64,000 nt of DNA from CALBPI01 sp039027435. GTDB lineage: Bacteria > Pseudomonadota > Gammaproteobacteria > Steroidobacterales > Woeseiaceae. Below are positions 26,877-36,703 of this stretch, in pieces. How positions within the stretch are numbered: position 1 is the first letter of the stretch; each line of letters starts with the position of its first letter. The notes under the pieces are model-generated. The model did not search any database. It had not been told where the DNA came from and saw nothing but the letters and a program-made list of their open reading frames with translations. The position numbers and the translations under genes are program-made. The stretch covers positions 1 to 64,000 of the forward strand of contig JBCCKF010000002.1 of assembly GCA_039027435.1 (NCBI GenBank). Reading direction: 5' to 3'.

Positions 26877-27704
26877 TTAATCAATCTCGAACGTAAGAGT
26901 CGCCCAGTTCGATTCGTAATCAAGGCCAGGCTCCGTCCTCGGCACCATATGAATCAAACGCACATACCACCGCCCGGCCGCTTCGATGGGAATTTGGGCG
27001 ATACCATTCTCATCTGTTTTTGTTGCAACGGCATCCAAGTGAGCTTCGCTATCGGATCGGGTCGAGAAACCCGCATAACTCGCGTAAACACGTTGTTGTT
27101 TCACAGGAACTCCGTCACGAAGCACCTTCACCGGTAAGATGCCTCCAACACTGAGGTCAAACGGATTCTCGAGAGGTACGATCTCAATCGGATAGCCGAA
27201 TGGTTCGAGAACGCTATCAGTGCGCTTATCACCGACTTGGAACAGCGCTTTGACGTGCTTCGAGTACTCTTCGGCAATCAATCCGTCGGCTGGGCCGCTA
27301 GATTGACGAGCTTCCAGAATATCAAGAACCCCATCATTTCGGAGATAGCGCTCAAATGAGGCGACAGTCATTTCCAAAACCCTGGGCTTTATCGAAACAC
27401 CGACACAGTAGGTACCCGAGTCACCGGTTTCGAATGACAACGTATTCAGGCGCTCGGTAACTGTCCACTGCGAAGCCTCCGGGGTTAGGGAGGAGTTACT
27501 ATCCGGCCCCGTAATTCGTGAGTCACGAAATCGCTCAAGCGCAACGCTGTTTTCACTGGTTTCGAAGGTGCCATTGGTCAACACCACCGACGCGCGTGTA
27601 TTGGGTTGTAGGTAGTGACGATCAAGTTTCAGAAACGTGTCATGCGCAAATACCGACGAACAGGCAAAGGAAAATGCCAAAAAAACAACAAAACGAAAGG
27701 ACAT
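26877..27704 (-). CDS. DUF4198 domain secreted protein
   Basis: A 275-aa precursor with a signal ending VFA-HD. The mature start HDTFLKLDRHYLQPNTRASVVLTNGTFE, beginning with His, fits the DUF4198 family, periplasmic proteins often annotated as nikM- or carboxypeptidase-regulatory-like. The C-terminal half (GILPVKVLRDGVPVKQQRVYASYAGF; ATKTDENGIAQIPIEAAGRWYVRLIHM) is an Ig-like or CarboxypepD_reg-like beta domain. An N-terminal His may bind a metal ion, but this is inference. It lies one base after the DUF2891 stop and abuts the esterase start, so the three are co-expressed. Confidence 0.85.
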   Translation of the reverse strand: MSFRFVVFLAFSFACSSVFAHDTFLKLDRHYLQPNTRASVVLTNGTFETSENSVALERFRDSRITGPDSNSSLTPEASQWTVTERLNTLSFETGDSGTYCVGVSIKPRVLEMTVASFERYLRNDGVLDILEARQSSGPADGLIAEEYSKHVKALFQVGDKRTDSVLEPFGYPIEIVPLENPFDLSVGGILPVKVLRDGVPVKQQRVYASYAGFSTRSDSEAHLDAVATKTDENGIAQIPIEAAGRWYVRLIHMVPRTEPGLDYESNWATLTFEID

Positions 27705-27705
27705 G

Positions 27706-28785
27706 CTACCGCTCCCTAGTCAATGCATAGACGGCAAACGAACCCAACCAATGCGAACCGACATAGTTCTCATCAGTAACGAACGGAAGAGAGGCTGCCA
27801 AATGACGATCAGCGGACTGGCGCAGTTCGTCCCGCAGAGACTCATCACTTACCGCATTCGCTATCAAAAGAAGGTTCCAGGCGCGACTGAGATTCAGCCC
27901 ATCAAGGTGGACAATCTTCGGATCCGAGCGATCACTGACATCGACTGGCTTAAGGTTCTCTGGTTGATCCAGTTCAGGCAAGAAGGTGACCAACCAGGTA
28001 GCAAAGACGTCGCGCGCCATTACCCTCGACATCAGGGCCGCTTCCTCAAGGCACGGCGACAGGAAATCCTCGCCGCTGGGCTCCCACTCAATCGGACAAT
28101 TCCGGTCCTTACCGAAATACCTGAATGCTGCCTTCTCAAGCGCGGACGCGAACGCAGCATCACCGGAGGCGATCGCATAGTCATAGGCAAAGGACATCCC
28201 GAACGCCGTGTTCGGATGAACACCAGTTCTCACCGGGTAGGTTTGGACTGGTAGGAAAGCCATATATCGCGCTCTGAGATAGTCGGAGAGTGGTTTGAGC
28301 GCGGCCGACATCGCTTGGCTTTCGGGTAACTCCCACGCCATGAGCTCGGTTTGAAGCTGCAGCAGCCAAGCCCAACCGTACATGCGCTCCCAGCTCTTGG
28401 ACTCCTGCTGAAAGTACTCAAGCTCCGCCGCGATATGCTCCGGGGTGATCGACGACTGCAAACGAGCAAGGATGGCATCACGATCGGGCAGCGAATCGTA
28501 CTCCCGCAGTACCTTTACCAGCATCCAATGGCCATGGACCGACGAGTGCCAGTCGTAACAACCAAAGAACGCCGGGTGCAGCGTCCGAGGTGCACGAAGC
28601 TGGCTTTCGTTCGCCAACAGCTGATTCAGCTTGTTCGGGTATTCCTGCGGTATGCAGGTCATCGCAAGATCCGTGAACCGGCCAATCTCGGTGGTCGACA
28701 TTCGGCTGGTCTCAGCGTTGACCGGCAATGCAAAGAGAACAACCAGCGAAACCAGGGCCGAATGCCAGCGAGGCGTTTTGAGCAT
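27706..28785 (-). CDS. DUF2891 family secreted protein
   Basis: A 359-aa precursor. The ATG at 28785, preceded by AGGA at eight bases, opens a signal (WHSALVSLVVLFALPVNA-ET); longer in-frame starts lack a ribosome-binding site. The mature part is almost all helical, with HPAFFGCYDWHSSVHGHWMLVKVL (~80-105), HPNTAFGMSFAYDYA and NYVGSHWLGSFAVYALT, the conserved aromatic/His segments of DUF2891. This suggests an alpha/alpha-toroid resembling glycoside hydrolases or epimerases, though no activity is known to me. First gene of the DUF2891-DUF4198-esterase operon. Confidence 0.87.
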   Translation of the reverse strand: MLKTPRWHSALVSLVVLFALPVNAETSRMSTTEIGRFTDLAMTCIPQEYPNKLNQLLANESQLRAPRTLHPAFFGCYDWHSSVHGHWMLVKVLREYDSLPDRDAILARLQSSITPEHIAAELEYFQQESKSWERMYGWAWLLQLQTELMAWELPESQAMSAALKPLSDYLRARYMAFLPVQTYPVRTGVHPNTAFGMSFAYDYAIASGDAAFASALEKAAFRYFGKDRNCPIEWEPSGEDFLSPCLEEAALMSRVMARDVFATWLVTFLPELDQPENLKPVDVSDRSDPKIVHLDGLNLSRAWNLLLIANAVSDESLRDELRQSADRHLAASLPFVTDENYVGSHWLGSFAVYALTRER

Positions 28786-28931
28786 CCCAATTGTCCTGTT
28801 GCTTTTTATACCGTTCGGCATAAGAACGCTCTCAGAAATTCCTCCGCGAGACTCCATACAACTGTTATCGTTACCCGGAATTCACCCCGCGTATCGGGCA
28901 GTCTTTCGACGGGCAACGGAACTCTAGTCTT

Positions 28932-30014
28932 ATGAAGCCCCTGCTACTCTGTTTTCTGCTATTTAGCGTGACCATCCCCAACTGCCGACCTGATCCGGCT
29001 GACGACGATGGTGTGGCCACTCCGGCGATCGTGACAATCATGACCTTCAATGTCGAGAATCTTTTTGATACGACCGACGATCCTGGCAAAAACGACCATG
29101 CCTATTTCCCCCGCTCGGCAAAGAATGACCCTGAACACATCGCGAAATGTGAACCTATTGCTGTTGAGCGATGGAAATGGGAATGCCTGGAGCTCAATTG
29201 GGACGAAGATGCACTGACGTTTAAGCTTCAGCAAATCGCCAACACGATCCTGCAGGTTAATGGCGGGCTGGGACCTGACATCATTGCATTGCAAGAAGTC
29301 GAGAACCTGAATGTATTGACCCGACTCGCTACGGAGTATCTTGCTGTTGCCGGTTATCGAGAAATCGTGCTCATTGAAGGACGAGATATCCGTGGTATTG
29401 ATGTGGCGTTTCTATCTCGCCTACCGCTCGTAGGAGAGGCGGTACTTCACCCGTTTAATGCGTCGGATTACCCGGACCGTGAAGACGACACCCGTGGGAT
29501 TCTCGAGGCCACTTTTGAATTGCCGGATGGCAATGAAATCACCGGATTCGCCGTTCACTTCCCTGCCCCGTTTCACCCGATCGAGATGCGCGAGCTCGCC
29601 TACGACCACCTGAACACGCTCCGGTCCAACCTCTCAGACGATCGCATGGTATTCGCCGCAGGCGACTTCAACACACCGCAGCGAGAGATGACCAACACGA
29701 CCATTATGGACGATCGTGTACGCCCGCATTGGCTGGTTGCCCACGAGCTCGGCTGTGCCGACTGTTTGGGCACCAATTACTGGAGAACCGGCGACAGTTG
29801 GTCGTTTCTCGATATGATTCTGGTTTCACCTTCTGACGCGTCACCGTGGCAACTACAGATCGATCAGACTTTCATCGCTAACCAGTATCCGGGCCAGATG
29901 AACACGGACGGCACCGTCAAGCGGTTCAATCTTTCCGAACGCGAGGGAGTTTCCGATCACTTACCTCTGGTGATCTCCATTAAGGCGAATCCGGCTCAAG
30001 CAGAAACGCCTTAA
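28932..30014 (+). CDS. endonuclease/exonuclease/phosphatase family protein, exported
   Basis: A 360-aa precursor with a hydrophobic N-terminus and possible lipobox (LLFSVTIPNC), so it is probably envelope-located. EEP-fold motifs: TFNVENLFDT (metal-binding Asn), IIALQEVENL (metal Glu), FAVHFPAP, FAAGDFNTPQ (catalytic Asp, Asn) and VSDHLPLVISI (Asp-His). A set of acidic and Cys-containing insertions lies near 60-90. It could be a secreted nuclease or a phosphodiesterase acting on lipids or sugars. The last 35 bases overlap the end of the convergent S9 peptidase gene. Confidence 0.88.
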   Translation: MKPLLLCFLLFSVTIPNCRPDPADDDGVATPAIVTIMTFNVENLFDTTDDPGKNDHAYFPRSAKNDPEHIAKCEPIAVERWKWECLELNWDEDALTFKLQQIANTILQVNGGLGPDIIALQEVENLNVLTRLATEYLAVAGYREIVLIEGRDIRGIDVAFLSRLPLVGEAVLHPFNASDYPDREDDTRGILEATFELPDGNEITGFAVHFPAPFHPIEMRELAYDHLNTLRSNLSDDRMVFAAGDFNTPQREMTNTTIMDDRVRPHWLVAHELGCADCLGTNYWRTGDSWSFLDMILVSPSDASPWQLQIDQTFIANQYPGQMNTDGTVKRFNLSEREGVSDHLPLVISIKANPAQAETP

Positions 30015-31980
30015 AGAAGGCGACGACCGCAGCTCTGTAGACGTCGGAATTTTCTTTTCGCCCATAGCCGTGTCCTTCATTGAGGGCGTCCATATACCAG
30101 ACCGTATTACCATTCGATCGCAGGGCCGACACAACCTGCTCCGCTTCTGTGACAGGCACTCGTGGATCGTTATGCCCTTGCACAACGAACATCGGAACCT
30201 CGATCTGATCGACATTGTTTAGCGGACTAATCCGCTCAAGGTACGCACGCATCTCTGGGTCCCGCTCGTCTCCATACTCCACTCGGCGTAGATCTCGACG
30301 ATAGTCCTGTGTGTTCTCAAGAAACGTCACAAAATTTGAGATTCCGACTACATCGACGGCTGCACGAAGTCGATCCGAATAGTTGACCGCGCTCGCCAGC
30401 ACCATATAGCCGCCATAGCTGCCTCCGAACACGGCGACGCGATCGCTATCGAATTGTGGCTGCAAGGCGATCCAGTCCAGCAGCGCGCCGATATCGCGTA
30501 CGGAATCCTCTCGGCCGAATCCGTTATCGAGACTGACATACGTCTTGCCGTAACCCGACGATCCTCGAACGTTAGGCATGATCACAGCGGCACCCAATTC
30601 AGATACCCAATACTGGTAGGTGCTGGAGAACGAGGGACGCGCCTGACTCTCCGGCCCGCCGTGAATGCGAATGATGACGGGATGTGGCCCCTCACCGGGA
30701 GGCGTATAGACAAACGCCGGAATCATGCGCGGCGATCCCTCCACCTCGTCAAAACTCGGATACTCAATCACGGATGGTGCGACGAATTGGTCGGTGTCGA
30801 GTCCGCCCACTTCACTGAAAGTCCAGCGCGTCAATTCGCGACTGGCAAGCGCACCTTCTCCGAGCTCAAGCACCCACGTATCACTCGGAGACTGTGCACT
30901 GTTGAGCGTTAGTGCCAGTCTGCGACCATCCGACGAAAAGCCTAGCGCCGTCACCAAGCCGGGCGGTAAAGCATCAACCTTGGCGTATTCTCGGGTGCGA
31001 GTATCCATCAAATACAACGCCGAAACACCGCCCTCATTGGCAATGAAAGCACCCCGGGTTCGCGAATCGTTCATCACCAATCCATCGATATTCCACTCGA
31101 TCTCTTCCGTGATGATCACCGTCTCGGCATCACCGTCAAGTCCCCGCCACGCCAAGCGGTTGAATTCGCTGCCTTGGTCGGTGATGAAGAAAAAACCAGC
31201 TCCATCTGCATCGAAACCTGCCGGTCGATTAACAGACAATCGTTCCTCACCACCATCAATGCGTCTTTGCTCGCCAGTCTTCAGGTCGACGAGCAAGGCG
31301 TGTGAGTTGGTGATGCTGATGTAGCGCAAAGTCAGCAACTGTTCACTGTCTTCACCGAAGGCAATAGGGGCGTAGTAGCTTCCACCCTCTGCCTCAAGCG
31401 CGACGCCCGCGCTGTCGGGATCGACGCCATCCATCACCCAGATATCGTTGCTCCGCCCATCGCGTCGTGTCGATTGAAATGCAAGCTTACTTCCGTCGGG
31501 CGACCATAGAGGACTCGAGTTTCTGGATTCTCCGTCGGTTAGCAGCGTCACGCTGCCGTCATCTGGGTTCAAGCTAAACAGTTGAGAGAACTCACTGCCA
31601 CCCGCGTCCATAGCAAAGGTGACAAGATTGCTACCGGGGCGACGCGTTGCCGCACCTACAGGCTCATCTTCGAAGGTCAACTGCTGTCGAGCCATTCCGG
31701 GACCAGCGACGCGGTGGATCTGAGCCGTATTTCCAAATCGGGTTCGCACAAATAGTGCATCGCCAGACTCGGTCCAATCGATCAGTGAAGCCGAGCGCGT
31801 CTCAAGGTAACGCGACATGCGCTGACCAATCTCGTCAGGGATCGCTGGAATGCCCTCCAGTATAAGATTGCCACTATTGAGCGTTCGCACCTCCACTTCC
31901 TGATTCGTTTCCGCGGACACGGTGCCCATTGCTAGACCAAATACCAGAGATACGGACACCTGACAGAATGAATGCTTCAT
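29980..31980 (-). CDS. S9 family prolyl oligopeptidase-like peptidase
   Basis: A 666-aa precursor with a cleavable signal (VSLVFGLAMGTVSA-ET). The N-terminal ~390 residues form a TolB/WD-like beta-propeller (PLWSPDGSKLAFQSTRRDGRSNDIWVMD; FSSDGRRLALTL). The C-terminal alpha/beta hydrolase carries Ser in FGGSYGGYMVLA (~520), Asp in HNDPRVPVTEAEQ and His in EGHGYGRKEN. This is the acylaminoacyl-peptidase/DPP-IV arrangement, secreted to the periplasm. A strong GGAGG precedes the ATG. It is the last gene in a long minus-strand train, 15 bases after the FAD oxidoreductase gene. Confidence 0.92.
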   Translation of the reverse strand: MKHSFCQVSVSLVFGLAMGTVSAETNQEVEVRTLNSGNLILEGIPAIPDEIGQRMSRYLETRSASLIDWTESGDALFVRTRFGNTAQIHRVAGPGMARQQLTFEDEPVGAATRRPGSNLVTFAMDAGGSEFSQLFSLNPDDGSVTLLTDGESRNSSPLWSPDGSKLAFQSTRRDGRSNDIWVMDGVDPDSAGVALEAEGGSYYAPIAFGEDSEQLLTLRYISITNSHALLVDLKTGEQRRIDGGEERLSVNRPAGFDADGAGFFFITDQGSEFNRLAWRGLDGDAETVIITEEIEWNIDGLVMNDSRTRGAFIANEGGVSALYLMDTRTREYAKVDALPPGLVTALGFSSDGRRLALTLNSAQSPSDTWVLELGEGALASRELTRWTFSEVGGLDTDQFVAPSVIEYPSFDEVEGSPRMIPAFVYTPPGEGPHPVIIRIHGGPESQARPSFSSTYQYWVSELGAAVIMPNVRGSSGYGKTYVSLDNGFGREDSVRDIGALLDWIALQPQFDSDRVAVFGGSYGGYMVLASAVNYSDRLRAAVDVVGISNFVTFLENTQDYRRDLRRVEYGDERDPEMRAYLERISPLNNVDQIEVPMFVVQGHNDPRVPVTEAEQVVSALRSNGNTVWYMDALNEGHGYGRKENSDVYRAAVVAFFKAFLLEPDSP

Positions 31981-31995
31981 GAGACCTCCACTGTT

Positions 31996-33273
31996 TCAAC
32001 GTGACGACTTACCGGCCCAGGGACGATTACAACCAAAGCGCTCGGCAACCGCAAATGCGGAGGTCGCTGCGCTCTCGAGAAGCGGTATTCCATCACTTGC
32101 GTAGGAACCGCAAAACCACACGCGACGCGTCGGTCGGTCATGGATCTCGCCCAGTGTCCGGCGAGCTTTCAGACTCGCGGCATCAAGAACCGGCCGCTCG
32201 AAAGTGGCCTCACCGAGAATAGACTCACGTTCGGGTTCGATGATCGGATTCCAGGACTGAAATACCGGCGACACTCCGGGCAACTTCTGGATTGCATTCA
32301 GCCAAATCGTCGCCATCGGGGTACTGGATTCGTCCTCGAGAAGAAAGTTGACCGGAGCCCATCCTCTTGCGTCACCTTTCGGCGCGAGTCGCGAATCCCG
32401 ATGAACGACAACGCGACTTGGCTCATAACGGAAAGCACCCAAAACATCGCGCTCGATCTCCGATGGATCGGTCAGCATCTTCATAGCTTGGTTAGCTTGT
32501 GTAGCCAGAACAACGTGATCGAACTCCATCGTGTCGCCTTCGACCCGCACCCACGCACCCGTATCCGAAACGCCAACCTCATACACCGGTGCGTTAAGAC
32601 GCACGCTCTGCACGCCATCGGTTAACACGCCGACTACCGCCTGTGTGCCGTCGGTTACTCGCTGCACAGAGGAGAACAACAAGCCACTATTGAGGTACTC
32701 CAGAACCGTTCTCGCCGGATACTTCTTGATGCTTTCGTGACTGCAGGTGCAGATACCTGCGAATGCCGGCAACAAGAACCGCCGCGCGAATGATCGGGAG
32801 TACCCTCGAGCGTCAAGAAAATCCTCGAGCGTCAATTCATCGTCGATACCACGATCAATTTCTAGACCCAGCCGATGGAAGAACCGAAGACTGTCTAGTC
32901 CAATACGAAACGCTGTCCGATTCAGAGATCGTCGTCCCTTGAGGAATGGCACCGACAGCGTTCCCAACCTGTAGTTGTGGTAGTGGAAATACGTCTCCCC
33001 GTTTAGTTCACCGAAGGAAGCTGAGTAATTGATCGGTGAAAACTCAATGCCTAACTCGTTATAGAGCGCCGTAAGGTTCGGGTAGAAACCGTCAAAAAAC
33101 ACCCTCAACGGTACATCAACGCGTGCTTGACCCTCACCGAAGTCAATATCCAGGGAATGCGCATCCATTCCGAGGTAAGGGCTCTTCTCAAACAACGTCA
33201 CATCGTGTTTCTGACTTAATGCCCAGGCTGCACTCAGCCCACCGATACCGCTACCAACGATCGCTACCTTCAT
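31996..33273 (-). CDS. FAD/NAD-binding amine oxidoreductase-like protein (COG2907-like)
   Basis: A 425-aa flavoprotein. The ATG at 33273 opens directly on the FAD motif MKVAIVGSGIGGLSAAWALSQ (GxGxxG) with Glu34 (FEKSPYLG) closing the dinucleotide fold. FYPNLTALYNELGI follows. A C-terminal FAD contact is in VWFCGSYASDGIPLLESAATSAFAVAERF. Its nearest remembered relatives are COG2907 predicted FAD-binding proteins, found in light-induced clusters with photolyase-like genes and cyclopropane fatty-acid synthase-like genes. The start overlaps the UbiA stop by one base (TGATG). Confidence 0.82.
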   Translation of the reverse strand: MKVAIVGSGIGGLSAAWALSQKHDVTLFEKSPYLGMDAHSLDIDFGEGQARVDVPLRVFFDGFYPNLTALYNELGIEFSPINYSASFGELNGETYFHYHNYRLGTLSVPFLKGRRSLNRTAFRIGLDSLRFFHRLGLEIDRGIDDELTLEDFLDARGYSRSFARRFLLPAFAGICTCSHESIKKYPARTVLEYLNSGLLFSSVQRVTDGTQAVVGVLTDGVQSVRLNAPVYEVGVSDTGAWVRVEGDTMEFDHVVLATQANQAMKMLTDPSEIERDVLGAFRYEPSRVVVHRDSRLAPKGDARGWAPVNFLLEDESSTPMATIWLNAIQKLPGVSPVFQSWNPIIEPERESILGEATFERPVLDAASLKARRTLGEIHDRPTRRVWFCGSYASDGIPLLESAATSAFAVAERFGCNRPWAGKSSR

Positions 33274-34187
33274 CACTCGGTACCCGTCGCCAATACCGTC
33301 AACCAGGTGCCAAGAAACCAGACCTGGCTTGCCGAGGCCAGGTTTACGAACGCCTTGCACCGGGCGAAATTCGAGACATCCGCATTACCGATCAGTCCGC
33401 TGAAAGCGACGAACATCAGAACGACTATGGCCGGCAACGAGACAGCACACCGAACAGAGAACGATGGACTATCGAGCAGGAAAAGGTAGCCAAGAAAGAC
33501 AAAACCTGATGTCACTACAACGACCCAACGAGCAAAGCGCTGACCATAGCGAACCGGTAGGGTCCTCTTGTTGCCTTTTTTGTCAGATTCGTAGTCGGGT
33601 AGCGCAGTCACAATATTGCTGGCAAAAAAGACAAAGAACAGCAGTATCGCCGCCAGCCAATAGAAACCTGCCAGAGAACCTGCTTGCAGGTAGTAGCCGA
33701 TCAGCGGTAGCAGAACACCGCAGCCTAGCCCTTGGAGTATTTCTCCACGGCCTCGGTAAGACAAATGCAATGGGTCGCGATCATAGGCCCAGGAAAGTAC
33801 CACCGCGGCAACCAACCCAACTGCCATGAGCGGTCGTTCCTGACTGACGCCGAGGTATACAACAAACCCGATGAGCAACAGCAGTACTAAACGTGCCCCA
33901 ACCAACAACTGGTGCCGTCGGAGCCGGCCCTCCGGCAACACCCGCGAACCGCTGGACAGCCAGTACTGCGTGCTCGTCTTGTCAATTGCTGCATCGGCAT
34001 GGTCATTCGTATACAGAAGGTAGATCTGAAACAGCACACCGAACACTGCTGCGTGTACAAATGCGGTCCATGCGAACTGCCCATTTTCCGCGTAGGACAA
34101 CCCTTGTCCGAGAGACAACGGCATCAAAATCATGGGTATGGCCAATGGCCGTGCAGCCTGAATCCACGGCTGAACTCGATTTCGCAT
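33273..34187 (-). CDS. UbiA-superfamily prenyltransferase
   Basis: A 304-aa integral membrane protein with about eight helices. The Mg/diphosphate-binding motifs are NDHADAAIDK (near 61) and DYESDKKGNKRTLPVRYG (near 200), both typical of UbiA/MenA-type enzymes that attach a prenyl chain to an aromatic or quinone acceptor. The acceptor is unknown; no other quinone biosynthesis gene is nearby, so a role distinct from housekeeping ubiquinone or menaquinone synthesis is likely. It lies 2 bases after the amidohydrolase gene and overlaps the FAD oxidoreductase start by one base. Confidence 0.9.
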   Translation of the reverse strand: MRNRVQPWIQAARPLAIPMILMPLSLGQGLSYAENGQFAWTAFVHAAVFGVLFQIYLLYTNDHADAAIDKTSTQYWLSSGSRVLPEGRLRRHQLLVGARLVLLLLIGFVVYLGVSQERPLMAVGLVAAVVLSWAYDRDPLHLSYRGRGEILQGLGCGVLLPLIGYYLQAGSLAGFYWLAAILLFFVFFASNIVTALPDYESDKKGNKRTLPVRYGQRFARWVVVVTSGFVFLGYLFLLDSPSFSVRCAVSLPAIVVLMFVAFSGLIGNADVSNFARCKAFVNLASASQVWFLGTWLTVLATGTE

Positions 34188-34189
34188 TC

Positions 34190-35002
34190 TCAGCCGTCTA
34201 GTCCATATACTCGGATCGCATTTTCAGATAGAAAACGACGCTCGGTTTTGGCATCAAGACCTAGACTATCCAACCCGTCCAGCGCCTGACTCGCGGTAAT
34301 CATGGGATAGTTCGAAGCGAATAGCACCTTGTCTCTGCCGTGTGATTTCAGATAACGGATCAATTCCGGTGGATAGCGACGCGCGGTATAGGCAGAGGTA
34401 TCAATGAAAATATTGGGGTGCTTTGTCGCCACCGCAACAGCTTCTTCGGTCCACGGATAACCGATGTGACCAGCCACAATGGTCAGGTCAGGGAAGTCCA
34501 GGGCCACCCTATCCAGGTAGATTGGTCTTCCTACCTCGGAAGATCGTAATGGTCCCGTATGGCCAATCTGGGTACAAAACGGAACACCTAGGTCGCAACA
34601 GACCGTATAGACCGGATAGAACAATGGGTCGGTCGGCGGCCGCTCCCATAACCAGGGCAGCACACGGATCCCCACAAAACCGAATTCATCTACGCAGCGT
34701 CGGATTTCATCGATCGCACGCATCGGACGGCTGATGTCGACAGACCCCACTCCTGCCAAACGTTCAGGATACTCGTCGACAAACGACGCAACCTCCTCGT
34801 TGGAGATCATTGTGTTACCCGGAGCGACCCACGCCGAAATCACGGATTTTGAAACACCCGCAGCGTCCATTTCTGCGATGGTCGTCGCTACAGGCAACGC
34901 TTCTGTTGGCGCGCTTGTGCCTGTCCATCGTCGCAGAGACTCGAACATCTCATCCTGAGCATGTCGAAGTGTGGGGTGTTGTGCCCATGCATCAATGATC
35001 AT
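34190..35002 (-). CDS. amidohydrolase_2 family protein
   Basis: A 270-aa cytoplasmic TIM-barrel protein. It has AGHIGYPWTEEAVAVATKHPNIFIDTSAY (~165-195), and the C-terminal FASNYPM aligns with the FGSDYP motif, with Asn replacing Asp. The N-terminal metal-binding HxH is absent (MIIDAWAQHPT). It may therefore be a decarboxylase- or isomerase-like member with altered metal use, or catalytically reduced. The substrate is unknown. It lies 12 bases downstream of the serine hydrolase and 2 bases upstream of the UbiA gene, suggesting a linked role. Confidence 0.82.
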   Translation of the reverse strand: MIIDAWAQHPTLRHAQDEMFESLRRWTGTSAPTEALPVATTIAEMDAAGVSKSVISAWVAPGNTMISNEEVASFVDEYPERLAGVGSVDISRPMRAIDEIRRCVDEFGFVGIRVLPWLWERPPTDPLFYPVYTVCCDLGVPFCTQIGHTGPLRSSEVGRPIYLDRVALDFPDLTIVAGHIGYPWTEEAVAVATKHPNIFIDTSAYTARRYPPELIRYLKSHGRDKVLFASNYPMITASQALDGLDSLGLDAKTERRFLSENAIRVYGLDG

Positions 35003-35014
35003 TGAATAGATACC

Positions 35015-36676
35015 CTACTGCTTATCGGTTCGGGCACGTTGGAACACCACGTTTCGGATGCGGCCACGATCGACGACCAGCGCCTCCGCGTACCCCGAAT
35101 CGTCAAAAACCACGCGAAACCGATACGCGTTCCATGCAAGGTAGTTCTTTCCAACCAACGTCGCCTCGCGGCGGCGTCCATTCTTGATCATGGCGAACGC
35201 GTCGCCATCAAGATATTCAAGGGTGATCTCTGTGTCTGTTTCGCTGTTGACAAACGTGCCCTGCAATCGCTGACGGTAGTCCTCACCGACAGGTGTCTCC
35301 GTTAACGGGGTTGCAAACTGCGGCGCCTGGAACGGTGCGTATATCCCGAAACTTCGCAGACCATCGGCGGCCTCAAACAATGCGAGCTTGAGATCAGGGT
35401 TGGATTCATAGTGGAACAGATTGCCGCGCTCTGGAACCATTCGCACCGGCTCTGCACCACTGATTTCACGGAACAGATCACCATCCCGGACAACTAGCCG
35501 AATAAAGGTTCCGGAATCCAACTCGTACAGACCCGCGAAACGTTCGATCGCAACGGATGATCCGACTTCAGCCGGCTCCGGCGGATACGATGTTTCAGAG
35601 GGCAACTGTCCTTCGAATACGACGCTTGCGACTCGTTGGCCAAGCCCTACAACATCAATCGCGCCCGAGTTCGCCATAACCACAATGGACGCCTCTAGAG
35701 ACGGAAACCTCAGAGTGTAGGCGTTGTATCCGCCGGTACTTCCGATATGAAAAGTGGTCGCAAGCCCACGAAAATTACCGAACTCAAGCCCATACCCATA
35801 GTCATCTGTCGCTGAAACACCATCGATGGGTTGTTGGCTTCGTGCTATCAGGTCGCTCTGCAAAGTCGACTCACCGCCCCACACTTGCGCTTCCCATGCG
35901 AGCTGGTCCTTAAGCGTCGTATACAAGAACCCATCCCCAAAGGTGTTAGCAATAGACGGGTCTTCGAGCCAGCCTGACCATTTCCCATACGCACGGGCTA
36001 CGTTCGGGACAACTTCACCATATCGACGGCGAACGACCGTGCCGTCCATTTCCAGTCGAGCAAAAAACGCATTGGCGTATTCATTGAAGCGCGTCTCTGA
36101 TATCGCCTCAATGACCTCTGCCAGCAGAATGTAATTCGAGTTGCTGTACTGATACTCGCTCGCCACTGGAAAATTCAACTCGACCTGACGATTCAACAAG
36201 TCCATGGCATCGCCGTTGTCCAACGGCCGCTCATACCATGTCACTCCAGTCATCGCGATCAGATCATAGAGATCACGTACGCCACTCGTATGCGTAAGCA
36301 AGCTTTTCACCGAAATGGGCTGAGCAATCCCGGGCATTGCCTCGGGCAGGTACTCGCGAAAATCCGCGTCAAGGTCGATCAACCCCTGTTCGACCAACTC
36401 CAGAATCATCAGCGCCGTAAATTGCTTCGCGTTAGAGGCAATATTGAATCTCGAGTTCGCATCAATGGGTGTGGACGATTCGAGATTCGCAAGACCCGCA
36501 TAGTGCATGAAAGCAATGCGATCGTCCGTGAGCACACCGACAGCAACGCCGGGCGACTCGGGTTCAACGCCTGAATCAATGATTTCGATGAGCGCATTCT
36601 CGTATTTGAACTGCGCGTCTGCAGATACCGATACCAGAAGCAGCAAAGCTGTCAGTATTCTTGTCACCAATGCCAT
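35015..36676 (-). CDS. secreted serine hydrolase (beta-lactamase fold) with DUF3471-like C-terminus
   Basis: A 553-aa precursor with a signal (TALLLLVSVSADA-QF). Active-site motifs: SxxK as SNAK in FNIASNAKQFTALM (~80), YxN as YSN in YQYSNSNY (~175), and HxG as HIG in FHIGSTGGYNAY. The C-terminal ~170 residues contain one or two DUF3471-like beta domains (FAGLYELDSGTFIRLVVRDGDLF; LQGTFVNSETDTEITLEYLDGDAFAMI), common in secreted esterase-type homologues. It probably cleaves an ester or amide in the periplasm, including possibly D-amino peptides. It lies 27 bases after the photolyase-related gene. Confidence 0.88.
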   Translation of the reverse strand: MALVTRILTALLLLVSVSADAQFKYENALIEIIDSGVEPESPGVAVGVLTDDRIAFMHYAGLANLESSTPIDANSRFNIASNAKQFTALMILELVEQGLIDLDADFREYLPEAMPGIAQPISVKSLLTHTSGVRDLYDLIAMTGVTWYERPLDNGDAMDLLNRQVELNFPVASEYQYSNSNYILLAEVIEAISETRFNEYANAFFARLEMDGTVVRRRYGEVVPNVARAYGKWSGWLEDPSIANTFGDGFLYTTLKDQLAWEAQVWGGESTLQSDLIARSQQPIDGVSATDDYGYGLEFGNFRGLATTFHIGSTGGYNAYTLRFPSLEASIVVMANSGAIDVVGLGQRVASVVFEGQLPSETSYPPEPAEVGSSVAIERFAGLYELDSGTFIRLVVRDGDLFREISGAEPVRMVPERGNLFHYESNPDLKLALFEAADGLRSFGIYAPFQAPQFATPLTETPVGEDYRQRLQGTFVNSETDTEITLEYLDGDAFAMIKNGRRREATLVGKNYLAWNAYRFRVVFDDSGYAEALVVDRGRIRNVVFQRARTDKQ

Positions 36677-36703
36677 GCCTTCCCCCAGGCGGTTGTGTTT
36701 GTT

